Shown here piece by piece: positions 1 to 5,617 of a stretch of 10,259 bases of DNA. The DNA comes from Micrococcales bacterium (GTDB lineage: Bacteria; Actinomycetota; Actinomycetes; Actinomycetales; Dermatophilaceae), in NCBI GenBank assembly GCA_003157445.1, contig PMJN01000056.1, positions 4,647 to 14,905 of the forward strand. The letters are read 5' to 3'. Position 1 is the first letter of the stretch. Each line of letters starts with the position of its first letter. Below the pieces are notes generated by a model, which did no database searches, had not been told where the DNA came from, and worked only from the letters and a program-made list of their open reading frames with translations. The translations under genes and the position numbers were made by a program.

Positions 1-758
1 ACGTCCTTCTTGCCGGCCGCGACGAGGATCTTCAGCGTCGGCTCGCCCTGCTGCGCGTGCCGGGCCTCGTCGGTCTGGATCGAGGAGATTAGCGAGGCGA
101 AGTCGATGTCGCCGATCTTCATCGCGTCCGCGGCCATCCCGAGGAACTGCAGGTTGGTGAAGCCGGTCTCGAACGTGAAGGTCAGTTGGATCGCCATGGA
201 GACCGCGTCGTTGGCGGTGAACATGTCGTCGAACAGGTGACGTGCGGCGATGATCCCCCACTCGTTGGTGTGGTACGCCTTGTGCGCCCAGTCCAGCCGG
301 GGCTCCTTGCTCAGCGCCTGGTAGGGGACGTATGTCTGCAGCTGTGAGTGCCGGGTCTCGTCGAGCGCGCCGTAGGTCGCCATGTTGCGCCAGGCGGCGG
401 CCCGCCCGAAGCGCGCCATCCGGGCCTCGCCGATCGCGGCTTGGTACTCCGCCACCGCGATGGCGCCGTAGTGGGCGGTCACGGCCGCCATCCATCCGGG
501 ATCGAGGTTCTCGAAGATCTTCGAGCGCCCGACGACGTTGTTGACCGAGTACACCGCGGTGTCCTTGCCGGCCTGGTTGTGGACGTACTCGGCGTAGGTG
601 ATCTTGTAGGGCTCGTCCCAGGACCACCAGTCCGCGGCCGGCACGCCGAACCCGTTCGAGAGCAGCTCGGGGAACACCTCCTCCTCGGTGGCGTAGGAGA
701 AGTCCCAGTTCATGTCCCTTGTCAGGTCGTACCAGTCTGATCGTGCCAACTGCGGCAT
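1..758 (-). CDS. Soluble diiron monooxygenase, large (alpha) hydroxylase subunit, toluene 4-monooxygenase TmoA-like; C-terminus outside window
   Basis: This is the catalytic subunit of a four-component bacterial multicomponent monooxygenase, which uses O2 and electrons from a Rieske ferredoxin and reductase to hydroxylate or epoxidise hydrocarbons. Only the first 252 residues are present; the family is about 500 aa. The start ATG at 756-758 follows AAGGAG (764-769) at a 5-nt spacing. Both diiron motifs are visible: E104, then E134-x-x-H137 (DETRH), E197 (TFTFETGF), and E231-x-x-H234 (TDEARH). As I recall TmoA, these six ligands and the pocket threonine T201 have identical numbers there, so the alignment is gap-free to this point. 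Pocket residues I100, A107, Q141, F176, F196, F205 and Q228 match TmoA, while A103 (Gly in TmoA) and F180 (Ile) differ. The other subunits should lie to the left, off the window. Toluene, isoprene or another alkene or aromatic are all possible substrates; the sequence alone does not decide. Confidence 0.95.
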   Translation of the reverse strand, partial: MPQLARSDWYDLTRDMNWDFSYATEEEVFPELLSNGFGVPAADWWSWDEPYKITYAEYVHNQAGKDTAVYSVNNVVGRSKIFENLDPGWMAAVTAHYGAIAVAEYQAAIGEARMARFGRAAAWRNMATYGALDETRHSQLQTYVPYQALSKEPRLDWAHKAYHTNEWGIIAARHLFDDMFTANDAVSMAIQLTFTFETGFTNLQFLGMAADAMKIGDIDFASLISSIQTDEARHAQQGEPTLKILVAAGKKD

Positions 759-820
759 AGCGTCTCCTTCTCACTAGCACGGCGGCGGGGAATACCGCGG
801 TCGCTGCTGGGGAATCCGTG

Positions 821-835
821 TGACCCTAGGGGTCA
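821..835. promoter_or_regulatory. Perfect 15-bp palindrome, candidate operator 1 of the monooxygenase promoter
   Basis: TGACCC-TAG-GGGTCA is an exact inverted repeat of 6 bp with a 3-bp spacer, centred about 70 bp upstream of the monooxygenase start. A second, closely similar palindrome lies at 885-899. The position and symmetry suit a dimeric regulator, but the protein that binds is unknown. I see no convincing -35/-10 pair in the stretch. Confidence 0.5.
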
Positions 836-1207
836 GCCGTCATCTCCGCTCACTTGCGCTGGACTTTCTTCACTTGGAGGGGTGCGACCCTGGGAGTCGC
901 TTGCTCTTGCCTCACGGTAATCAGCAGGATCGGACTTGTCGGTGCGCGTTCCGCAAGAGGGAACAGAGCCGCCACTGGCCTCGAGACGCTCGAGAAACAC
1001 CACGTCGATGCCGTCGGCCACCGAGAGGTTGACGGTGTGCACCGTGATCTTGGCCATCCGGGTCAGAACCGGGAGGACGACGTGGCGCAGGATGCTGCGG
1101 GCCTGGGCCAGCTGACCAAGTTCGTACAGATGCAGCCCCAGGCGATAGTGGCCCGTGTCGGGGTTCTGCTCGGCGATCCCTTACCCGGACAAGAACGCAC
1201 CCAACGC
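833..1207 (-). pseudogene. IclR-family transcriptional regulator remnant (central part only)
   Basis: On the minus strand, from about 1180 to 975, the frame reads like the junction between the DNA-binding and effector domains of IclR regulators. It runs from AEQNPDTGHYRLGLHLYELG, through an 'ARSILRHVVLPVLTRMAKIT' helix, to NLSVADGIDVVFLERLEA. An intact family member is about 250 aa. Here an in-frame TAA (1181-1183) sits just before the conserved part, and an upstream piece resembling the recognition helix (ELTGHPR) lies in other frames. After LEASGGSVP the similarity stops and the frame continues as unrelated residues to a TGA at 833. The helix-turn-helix and most of the effector domain are therefore missing. 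IclR regulators often control aromatic catabolism, so this may be the former regulator of the monooxygenase operon immediately downstream; that link is inference. Confidence 0.72.
885..899. promoter_or_regulatory. Imperfect 15-bp palindrome, candidate operator 2
   Basis: CGACCCTGGGAGTCG matches the palindrome at 821-835 in 12 of 15 positions, and its CGAC/GTCG arms are symmetric (GCGAC/GTCGC if one base is added on each side). The two centres (828 and 892) are 64 bp apart, close to six turns of B-DNA. That would place two bound dimers on the same face of the helix. The site overlaps the 3' part of the open frame that continues the decayed IclR gene. Confidence 0.45.
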
Positions 1208-1596
1208 GGATGTCCGGTAGCTCCCGCCGTTCCGGTGGCGGAACGGTCAGCGGAGCACCTGAAAGCGCCGTTCAACGCCACCCTGATCGTCCCGTTGCCC
1301 GATCGCTAACCGAAGCAGTCCGGAGCCTCTGGGCCATCGGGAATGCGCTTGGTGCGACACCTCCTCGGGGGAGGCTTATGAAGGGAATCTGGCTGGGCAC
1401 TAACTTCGCACTGTCGATCGTGCCGGTCGGCCGACTTCGCCATGGTCGACAGCGACCACCACGTTTGTGTGGCCGTTCCCTCGCCACGAATTCTGAATGA
1501 CCCCTCCGAAACGGACGACGCCTGGGAGCTTCACGCTGTGTCGGGGTGACCAAACCCAGTCGCCTCGTCCGCTGCACGGGTCATCGCCTCCGCCCC
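1208..1596. other. Gene-poor stretch with no convincing coding region
   Basis: I find no recognisable gene here on either strand. A 40-codon plus-strand frame starts at ATG 1378 behind GGGGAGG (spacing only 3 nt), and that GGAGG is also the right arm of a CCTCC/GGAGG stem (1360-1374). A second plus-strand frame, ATG 1442 to TGA 1549 (35 codons, MVDSDHHVCVAVPSP...), has protein-like composition but no ribosome site or match I know. The stretch probably contains eroded DNA from the same region as the decayed IclR gene. Confidence 0.5.
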
Positions 1597-1640
1597 GGCG
1601 ACGGGCTGAGAGGGTCGGGCAGCCCCCGTCAGCTGTCGCC
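1597..1640 (-). terminator. Putative intrinsic hairpin terminator after the DUF6186-like gene
   Basis: GGCGAC (1597-1602) pairs with GTCGCC (1635-1640). After a small internal bulge GCTGA (1605-1609) pairs with TCAGC (1629-1633), and the centre is GC-rich. It lies about 38 bp past the stop of the minus-strand gene ending at 1679. There is no U-tract, which is common for actinobacterial hairpin terminators but makes the call less certain. Confidence 0.4.
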
Positions 1641-1678
1641 ATCCGAGGCCGCCGTTGGATCAGACGCAGAAGGCAGCC

Positions 1679-1897
1679 TCACACCGTTGACGCGAAGAGA
1701 AAGTGCCAGCCGAACCACCACCATGCTGCGACGATTCCCACGCGGATGGTGCGTGAGGTCATCACCTGGGCGAGCATGTCGTCAAGGGGCGCCACCCGGT
1801 CGGGTTTCCGCTGGGCATGGATTTCCAGGGACATCATGAGCGCGACGATCGTGAGGTAACCCGCGATGGTCACGGCGCGGGTTACGGCCGGCTCCAT
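1679..1897 (-). CDS. DUF6186-like small membrane protein (72 aa)
   Basis: From ATG 1897 the frame encodes MEPAVTRAVTIAGYLTIVAL and so on. One hydrophobic helix spans about residues 5-21, a polar and charged middle follows (HAQRKPDRVAPLDDMLAQVM), and a second aromatic-rich segment ends IVAAWWWFGWHFLF. The pattern TRAVTxAGY ... LxxxLxxVMxxRxxRVxxxxAWWWxGWHF is what I remember of the actinobacterial DUF6186 family, whose members are about 70 aa and of unknown function. The first 16 bases overlap the end of the upstream gene, so the two are almost certainly co-transcribed and translationally coupled. A longer frame from 1963 exists, but it lies inside the upstream gene and I reject it. Confidence 0.7.
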   Translation of the reverse strand: MEPAVTRAVTIAGYLTIVALMMSLEIHAQRKPDRVAPLDDMLAQVMTSRTIRVGIVAAWWWFGWHFLFASTV

Positions 1898-2478
1898 ACC
1901 CGCAGCAAACCAAGGCCGCCAAGCAACCACAGGCAAACGAAGATGATGCGACCCACGGGCCAAGACACGAATGGGTCAACCAGGAAAGACACGGTGGGGA
2001 ATTCCTGCTCCGCTGCCAGCGACCTCCTACTGAGAACGAAGGCAAGCGCCTCCCACAGGCACAACATGGTGACAAGCACCGACCAGGCCACAGCTGACGC
2101 ACGGGTCGCACTATCTGGCCGGCCCGGGCGGGGCGGATCGGGAACCCAGGCGAACAGGAGCACGGCCACCCCCACCAAAATCATCCCGAGGAGATCAAAC
2201 AAACTATGCCGGGGCACAACAACGAGGAGCGCCCCGAGCGCGCTGGTGACACTGAGGATGAGCCATTTGGGCGCAGTCACAGACCGCTTGAGCAAGTGAA
2301 TCCGTCCGCCGGTCAGTTCGTCAACGACGAACATGGCAACGACAAGGGCGAACAGGATCCCGTCCACCCACGCCCCACGCCAGAACGCGTAACTGGCTAT
2401 GACGGCGAACCCGATTGTCCAGAACACCACGCCGCGATTCCAGCGGACGCTCGGACCTTCCCTTACGGATGTGCGCAC
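1882..2478 (-). CDS. Hypothetical integral membrane protein (198 aa, about six TM helices)
   Basis: I do not recognise a family. The protein has about six hydrophobic segments, at roughly residues 17-34, 38-54, 70-90, 92-112, 126-148 and 170-194, with a short basic N-terminus. A proline-rich, charged loop (PDPPRPGRPD) lies between the fourth and fifth, and there are no obvious catalytic motifs. The start is uncertain. The GTG at 2478 directly abuts GGGGAG with no spacer; the in-frame GTGs at codons 17-18, just before the first helix, are alternatives with a weaker ribosome site. Its stop overlaps the ATG of the DUF6186-like gene by 16 bp, which makes a two-gene membrane unit. Confidence 0.68.
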   Translation of the reverse strand: MRTSVREGPSVRWNRGVVFWTIGFAVIASYAFWRGAWVDGILFALVVAMFVVDELTGGRIHLLKRSVTAPKWLILSVTSALGALLVVVPRHSLFDLLGMILVGVAVLLFAWVPDPPRPGRPDSATRASAVAWSVLVTMLCLWEALAFVLSRRSLAAEQEFPTVSFLVDPFVSWPVGRIIFVCLWLLGGLGLLRVWSRP

Positions 2479-2816
2479 CTCCCCAGATTAGAGTTCCCGG
2501 TGGACAACACCGAAGACTTCTCTGCCGTTCAATTCGCTCTCAGCCGAAAACGGTTCTCCTGCCGTGACGCGCTGCCACCCGCCAGAGACCGGGACGATCA
2601 CCAGTGCAGGATCGACGCACTACTTCGTGGTCAAAGCGTCTCGATTGCGGAACGCTGACTGACGCTCAAAACCCTTCGACGCGGCCGCCAACGAACCAGG
2701 CCTCGTGTGCCGGTCGGGGATCGCTCTACGGGCAGGCGCGGAGGCCACGCCGACCTGTCCCAAAGATAGTCTTCGTCGTTCCGTAGCGGGTTCGGCCAGG
2801 TGACTGCCAGGAAGAC
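2479..2816. other. Intergenic stretch, nothing recognised
   Basis: There are only short overlapping frames with arginine- and proline-rich, unconserved-looking translations on both strands. The promoter of the membrane gene pair (minus strand) should lie in the left part, but I see no -35/-10 elements I would defend. Confidence 0.45.
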
Positions 2817-2833
2817 CAGGACACCTCGTCCTG
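2817..2833 (-). terminator. Weak hairpin just after the 202-aa gene
   Basis: CAGGAC (2817-2822) and GTCCTG (2828-2833) form a perfect 6-bp stem with a 5-nt loop, one base beyond the TGA stop at 2835-2837. No U-tract follows on the minus strand, so it could equally be an mRNA-stabilising 3' hairpin. Confidence 0.3.
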
Positions 2834-2834
2834 T

Positions 2835-3443
2835 TCAGTTACCTTCCGGCATCGGAGCCTCCGGTTCATCGGCTGGAACAGTCCATGAGGACCGCGCCTC
2901 AGCCCTAATCGGCACAGTGTCACCAGTTAGAGCCAGCGGAAGTCGAAGGGCAGTGATCAGGTCCAACAGGTCAGACCTGGCGAGGTCATGCCGCTTCCGC
3001 CAGAGGACCTCGTCGTCCGGTAGCGTCCGTCCAAAGGCATAGTTGACAAGTGCGTGGTGAGACTCATGCACACGTTCAGCTGCATCGACCACCGCAGCGG
3101 GGGCAAGCAGTCTCAACTTCGTTAGCTCATCCTGTATTACAGAGTGATCCCCATGCGCCAAGTCCAGCTCAGGCTGAACGTCATCCAAGGAAAGACCAGC
3201 AAGTCGCTTCCTGCGGGCGTTGCTCGATCGGCCACTGATGGCGAAGCCACTTTGGACATAGGCAACGCCGACACCATGCAGGGTCTCACGGACCCATCTC
3301 GTCGTGTCACGTCCCGCCTCGACGCGCCACCGATGACGCTCCATGACTACCGAGGCAACTAACGTTCCAGCGGACAAGAGGGCTGCCAACGCAGCCGCCA
3401 CCAAGGTGACGCTCGAGTTACTCACGCTGCCCGCCGGAGTCAC
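2835..3443 (-). CDS. Hypothetical membrane-anchored protein (202 aa, single N-terminal TM)
   Basis: I do not recognise a named family. One hydrophobic segment (about residues 11-34) is followed by ERHRWRVEAGRDTTRWVRE, a layout common in actinobacterial single-helix anchored proteins with a cytoplasmic helical body. The rest is charged and probably alpha-helical, with two amphipathic stretches (about 100-150 and 150-172). I chose GTG 3443 because it forms a GTGA overlap with a TGA at 3440-3442 that ends a protein-like frame upstream. A GTG six codons later (3425) is an alternative. The C-terminus (ADEPEAPMPEGN) is acidic and proline-rich. It probably forms a unit with the Trypco2-like gene upstream. 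Confidence 0.66.
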   Translation of the reverse strand: MTPAGSVSNSSVTLVAAALAALLSAGTLVASVVMERHRWRVEAGRDTTRWVRETLHGVGVAYVQSGFAISGRSSNARRKRLAGLSLDDVQPELDLAHGDHSVIQDELTKLRLLAPAAVVDAAERVHESHHALVNYAFGRTLPDDEVLWRKRHDLARSDLLDLITALRLPLALTGDTVPIRAEARSSWTVPADEPEAPMPEGN

Positions 3444-3750
3444 GTCTTGGGGCCCGGGCTGACCTGGACCAGCACAGCCGAAGGCCGCCGGTCATCCTCT
3501 GCCGAGTCGGGCTCGGCGCCAGATGCTTCCTGGCCGTGCACCTCGCTAGCGTCGATAACCTCGGCGATACCCCGACAGGATGCAGTATGGAAATCCGAGC
3601 GCCTCTGCCTGCGCAAGCCATCGACTGGAGGGGCAACTGGATCTTCAAGCTCCCGTCAGCGGCCCTAGCCACTAGTGGCTCATCACGCAGCAACCGGATC
3701 GCATCTGCCAGTCCCAAGCCCCCGGCCTGCCAACCGTCCTGCTCAGTCAT
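3418..3750 (-). CDS. Trypco2-like domain protein, possibly frameshifted (110 aa as read)
   Basis: ATG 3750 has a good ribosome site (AGGGGGA, about 7 nt upstream). Residues 11-43 read GLGLADAIRLLRDE ... DGSLKIQLPLQS, resembling the start of Trypco2 domains (GLADAI-x-x-LR-x-E, then an (I)QLPV segment). Trypco2 domains are small modules described in NTPase- and protease-linked bacterial conflict systems. Beyond residue 43 the frame becomes arginine/serine/threonine-rich and does not look like that domain's beta-strand half. The +2 frame instead reads plausibly (IAEVIDASEVHGQEASGAEP ... VLVQVSPGPKT) and stops at 3440-3442, overlapping the next gene's GTG by 2 bases. I suspect at least one frameshift between about 3560 and 3640. 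A decayed gene or a sequencing error would both explain it. Confidence 0.5.
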   Translation of the reverse strand: MTEQDGWQAGGLGLADAIRLLRDEPLVARAADGSLKIQLPLQSMACAGRGARISILHPVGVSPRLSTLARCTARKHLAPSPTRQRMTGGLRLCWSRSARAPRRDSGGQRE

Positions 3751-3949
3751 CTGACGTCCCCCTGGCTCGGCCCCGACGAAGTCGCGCATTCTCTCGGCAA
3801 GTCGCGACCAGGCATTGACGCTACCGCTGTTGGCCCCCACGTGACCACAAGGTACGGCGCCAAAGATGCAGGTTCCTCGCAACGGCGAGACGTGCCGCAA
3901 ACCGATCCTTAGCCGGCCAGTCCAAGGGCGTCAGGGGTGAAGGGGGCCA

Positions 3950-4393
3950 CTAAAAGCCACCGTGCGTGCGGATACGCGCCACGATCTGCTCTGCTGTCAG
4001 ATTCGGCGGCTGCTGATCGGTCGGGCACGGTCCGAGCGGTTCCCCGCTGTCGGCTTTGACCGAGAAGCAGAACGAGCCAACCCGCAAGATGGCGTACTGG
4101 TCGTTGATGAGCACGTCTACGCCAGTGCGCTCGACGACAGCGACCAGCCGGGCCGGGTCGTGGTTCCGGAAACGGGTGAGGTTGTCCCCTTGCTTGCGGA
4201 CCGTCAGCACCTCACCGTCCACGGTGAGAATCTGTCCGCGCCACGATTGCGCAGACACCTCGGGTCTGTTCGCCGTGTGCAGCGCCTGAATCCAGTGGAC
4301 GTTGTGCCCGGCAAAGTAGGAGGTGCAGCCCAAACGGTGCAGGCTGAGGATGGGCAGCTGACTCGACGACCTCGGATCGATCTTCTTGGACAT
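3950..4393 (-). CDS. Hypothetical protein (147 aa), function unknown
   Basis: The ATG at 4393 is preceded by GGGAG at 7 nt; an upstream in-frame start seven codons earlier has no better site. The protein has no signal peptide or membrane helix. The middle part (SWRGQILTVDGEVLTVRK, then NHDPARLVAVVERTGVDVLI, then NDQYAILRVGSFCFSV) alternates predicted strands and looks like a compact alpha/beta or beta-barrel domain. A TAEQIVARI helix closes the C-terminus. Codon use is protein-like, with G/C favoured in third positions. I cannot assign a family. It sits between the Trypco2-like gene and the integrase remnant, where element-encoded accessory genes would be expected. Confidence 0.65.
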   Translation of the reverse strand: MSKKIDPRSSSQLPILSLHRLGCTSYFAGHNVHWIQALHTANRPEVSAQSWRGQILTVDGEVLTVRKQGDNLTRFRNHDPARLVAVVERTGVDVLINDQYAILRVGSFCFSVKADSGEPLGPCPTDQQPPNLTAEQIVARIRTHGGF

Positions 4394-4630
4394 GACGGCA
4401 CTCCCGGAACTCAAGGGACCCCGCGGCTGTCGCCCGGTGATCCGCGCTTGCCCACACGGTGCGTGTGGGCCGGGTCTTCCCTCAGGGGCACCCAGGCGGA
4501 GCCGGGTTGCCGGGCAGCTAGCTCAGGGGCTTAGCGCTGCCTCTCTTGACCTAGAAGTAATCCTAGTCGGCACCTCCGACAGCCGGTCCCCTGATCCCAA
4601 CCGGGCGCGGGTCAACCAGCGAGGGCCTCG
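4394..4630. other. Intergenic region upstream of the 147-aa gene, with an 8-bp hairpin
   Basis: No gene is visible. The strongest structure is GCCCACAC (4450-4457) pairing with GTGTGGGC (4463-4470) across a 5-nt loop. It lies 57 bp upstream of the 147-aa gene start and has no U-tract in either direction. It could be an operator or a 5' leader hairpin. The lost N-terminal half of the integrase is not recognisable here in any plus frame. Confidence 0.4.
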
Positions 4631-5313
4631 GTGTCCGTGGGACGATCCCCAACCGAAAAAGGACACGCGTCCTGCGCTGATGTGCGGGCGGCTAGCGCCA
4701 ACCTCTCGCGGGCCACCCTGCGTTGTCCCGGATGGGGTGAGCTGATACTGCTGGGGTCTACCCCAAACGCCGGCAGTGCCTGGACTGACTCCGGCCAGGC
4801 GAACGAGGACCGACAACTGAAGCATCGTGGTGTCAGCGACACGCGACCGGTGCCAGCTTCACCGGAACTCGTCGAGATCCTCCGTCAGCACATCGAGACC
4901 TTCCCAACGAGCCCCGACGGCCGCCTGTTCGTCACCCGCGTCGGTCGCGCCGGAGTTCCACTGCCCCAGCCCTTCACCAAGCCCATGAGTATGGGCACAC
5001 CTATCGAGTCTGGACTGCGGCACGTGCTGCAGCTTTCACTGAGGTCGAGTACGCCTCGCCGCTGGCCAAGCGCCCGTACGACCTGCGCCACGCAGCCGTA
5101 TCGACTTGGCTGAATGCTGGGGTCCCACCAAGCCAGGTCGCCGAGTGGGCCGGGCACAGCGTGAATGTCCTCCTCAGGGTTTACGCCAAGTGCGTATATG
5201 CCCAGGAAGACGTAGCGAAGGCGCGCATCGAAGCGGCGTTGGCGCTGACCGCGGCTGTCGAAGGGCCGGACGTGGCCGAAACTTCCCCACGTATTCCCCG
5301 CGAACAGCCGTAG
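4631..5313 (+). pseudogene. SLP1/pSAM2-type tyrosine recombinase (integrase), N-terminally truncated and frameshifted
   Basis: In one frame (to about 5001) it reads WTDSGQANEDRQLKHR, PELVEILRQHIETF and DGRLFVTRVGRAGVPLPQP. After a shift at 5000-5002 the next frame gives YRVWTAARAAAFTEVEYASP, RPYDLRHAAVSTWLNAGV, VAEWAGHSVNVLLRVYAKC and a TAG at 5311-5313. These are the family's C-terminal catalytic motifs: R-H-x-x-x-S in DLRHAAVS, the H of GHS, and the nucleophilic tyrosine in LRVYAKC. The first catalytic Arg may survive in SCADVRAAS, but the core-binding N-terminal half is missing; an intact enzyme is about 400 aa. One lost base (or two gained) at 5000-5002 restores the frame. Its 3' end faces the 3' end of tRNA-Tyr 87 bp away, the normal layout of int beside its att site. 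It is presumably inactive. Confidence 0.86.
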
Positions 5314-5348
5314 ACAGCCGATTTGACCCGATCACAGCCGGACGACAC

Positions 5349-5392
5349 AAAAGGGGCCCCCATCCGGCGTTTCCGCTGGTCAGGGGCCCTTT
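5349..5392 (-). terminator. Strong hairpin terminator of tRNA-Tyr, probably also acting on the integrase strand
   Basis: AAAGGGGCCCC (5350-5360) pairs with GGGGCCCTTT (5383-5392) with one bulged G. An inner stem CCGGCG/CGCTGG closes on a TTTC loop. On the minus strand the hairpin is followed by a T-run (TTTTGTG), so it fits Rho-independent termination just downstream of the tRNA. The A-run on its other side means the plus-strand integrase transcript also reads a hairpin followed by TTTC. Confidence 0.8.
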
Positions 5393-5399
5393 CAGCACG

Positions 5400-5445
5400 T
5401 GGTGGCAGGTGAAGGATTCGAACCTTCGAAGCTTTCGCGATGGAT
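5400..5445 (-). other. Probable attachment site: 3' part of tRNA-Tyr
   Basis: SLP1 of Streptomyces coelicolor integrates into the 3' part of a tRNA-Tyr gene, and SLP1-type integrases sit next to their att site with the 3' end towards it. The integrase remnant ending at 5313 has this geometry. I searched by eye for a second copy of the tRNA 3' end to the left and found none, so the other boundary is outside the window or lost. Exact core limits cannot be set here. Confidence 0.5.
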
Positions 5446-5483
5446 TTACAGTCCACTCCCATTGGCCGCTCGGGCAACCTGCC
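5400..5483 (-). tRNA. tRNA-Tyr (anticodon GTA), CCA encoded
   Basis: The acceptor stem GGCAGGT (5477-5483) pairs with ACCTGCC (5404-5410). The discriminator is A (5403), followed by an encoded CCA (5400-5402). The anticodon arm is GTGGA-CTGTAAA-TCCAT, which gives GTA. A long class II variable arm (CGCGAAAGCTTCG) and a T arm GAAGG-TTCGAAT-CCTTC complete it. The intact structure argues that the gene is functional. The 3' part is a known integration target of actinobacterial elements, and an integrase remnant lies just beyond it. A terminator follows at 5349-5392. Confidence 0.97.
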
Positions 5484-5497
5484 TAGGTGCGGATGGA

Positions 5498-5512
5498 AGG
5501 ATAGCAAGTCAA
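5498..5512 (-). promoter_or_regulatory. Possible tRNA-Tyr promoter
   Basis: On the minus strand, TATCCT (5498-5503) preceded by TGC makes an extended -10 element. It lies 14 bp before the mature tRNA 5' end, which would leave a short leader for RNase P. TTGACT (5507-5512) is too close to serve as its -35. A TTGGAC at 5524-5529 is 20 bp away, longer than ideal. Moderate to weak support. Confidence 0.35.
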
Positions 5513-5617
5513 CCACGGGGTTCGTCCAATCGGGGCAGCTCGCACCACGACAAACCGCACCACTATCCCTCCCCTCATTAAGTGTCCGCCCACCTGAACA
5601 CACCCGAAGGAGACAAC

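Noticed and set aside
348..740. 130-codon plus-strand frame opposite the monooxygenase
   Set aside because: It is the antisense shadow of the minus-strand monooxygenase, whose iron-ligand motifs settle the coding strand.
1580..1640. TPP riboswitch suggested by GGGCTGAGAGGG
   Set aside because: The second conserved part of the aptamer (GAACCTGATC and what follows) is absent, no thiamine gene follows, and the bases are better explained by the 1597-1640 hairpin after the DUF6186-like gene.
1400..1642. Minus-strand 80-codon frame (KLPGVVRFGGVIQNSWRGNG..., VVVAVDHGEVG) as a possible transposase fragment
   Set aside because: The resemblance to transposase cores is too weak, there are no terminal inverted repeats or target duplications nearby, and no start signal.
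3962..4534. 190-codon plus-strand frame opposite the 147-aa gene
   Set aside because: Its composition is arginine- and glycine-rich and unconserved-looking; the minus strand has a ribosome site, better codon use and a plausible fold pattern.
1..5400. CRISPR array or tandem repeats in the gene-poor stretches
   Set aside because: I saw no regularly spaced direct repeats; the only repeated element found is the palindrome pair at 821-899.
5106..5486. Plus-strand frame ending in WWQVKDSNLRSF
   Set aside because: Its first part overlaps the integrase in the wrong frame and its end is again the translated complement of tRNA-Tyr.
5399..5581. Plus-strand open frame across the tRNA (MVAGEGFEPSKLSR...)
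   Set aside because: This is the well-known false protein obtained by translating the complement of a tRNA gene; the tRNA structure explains the sequence fully.
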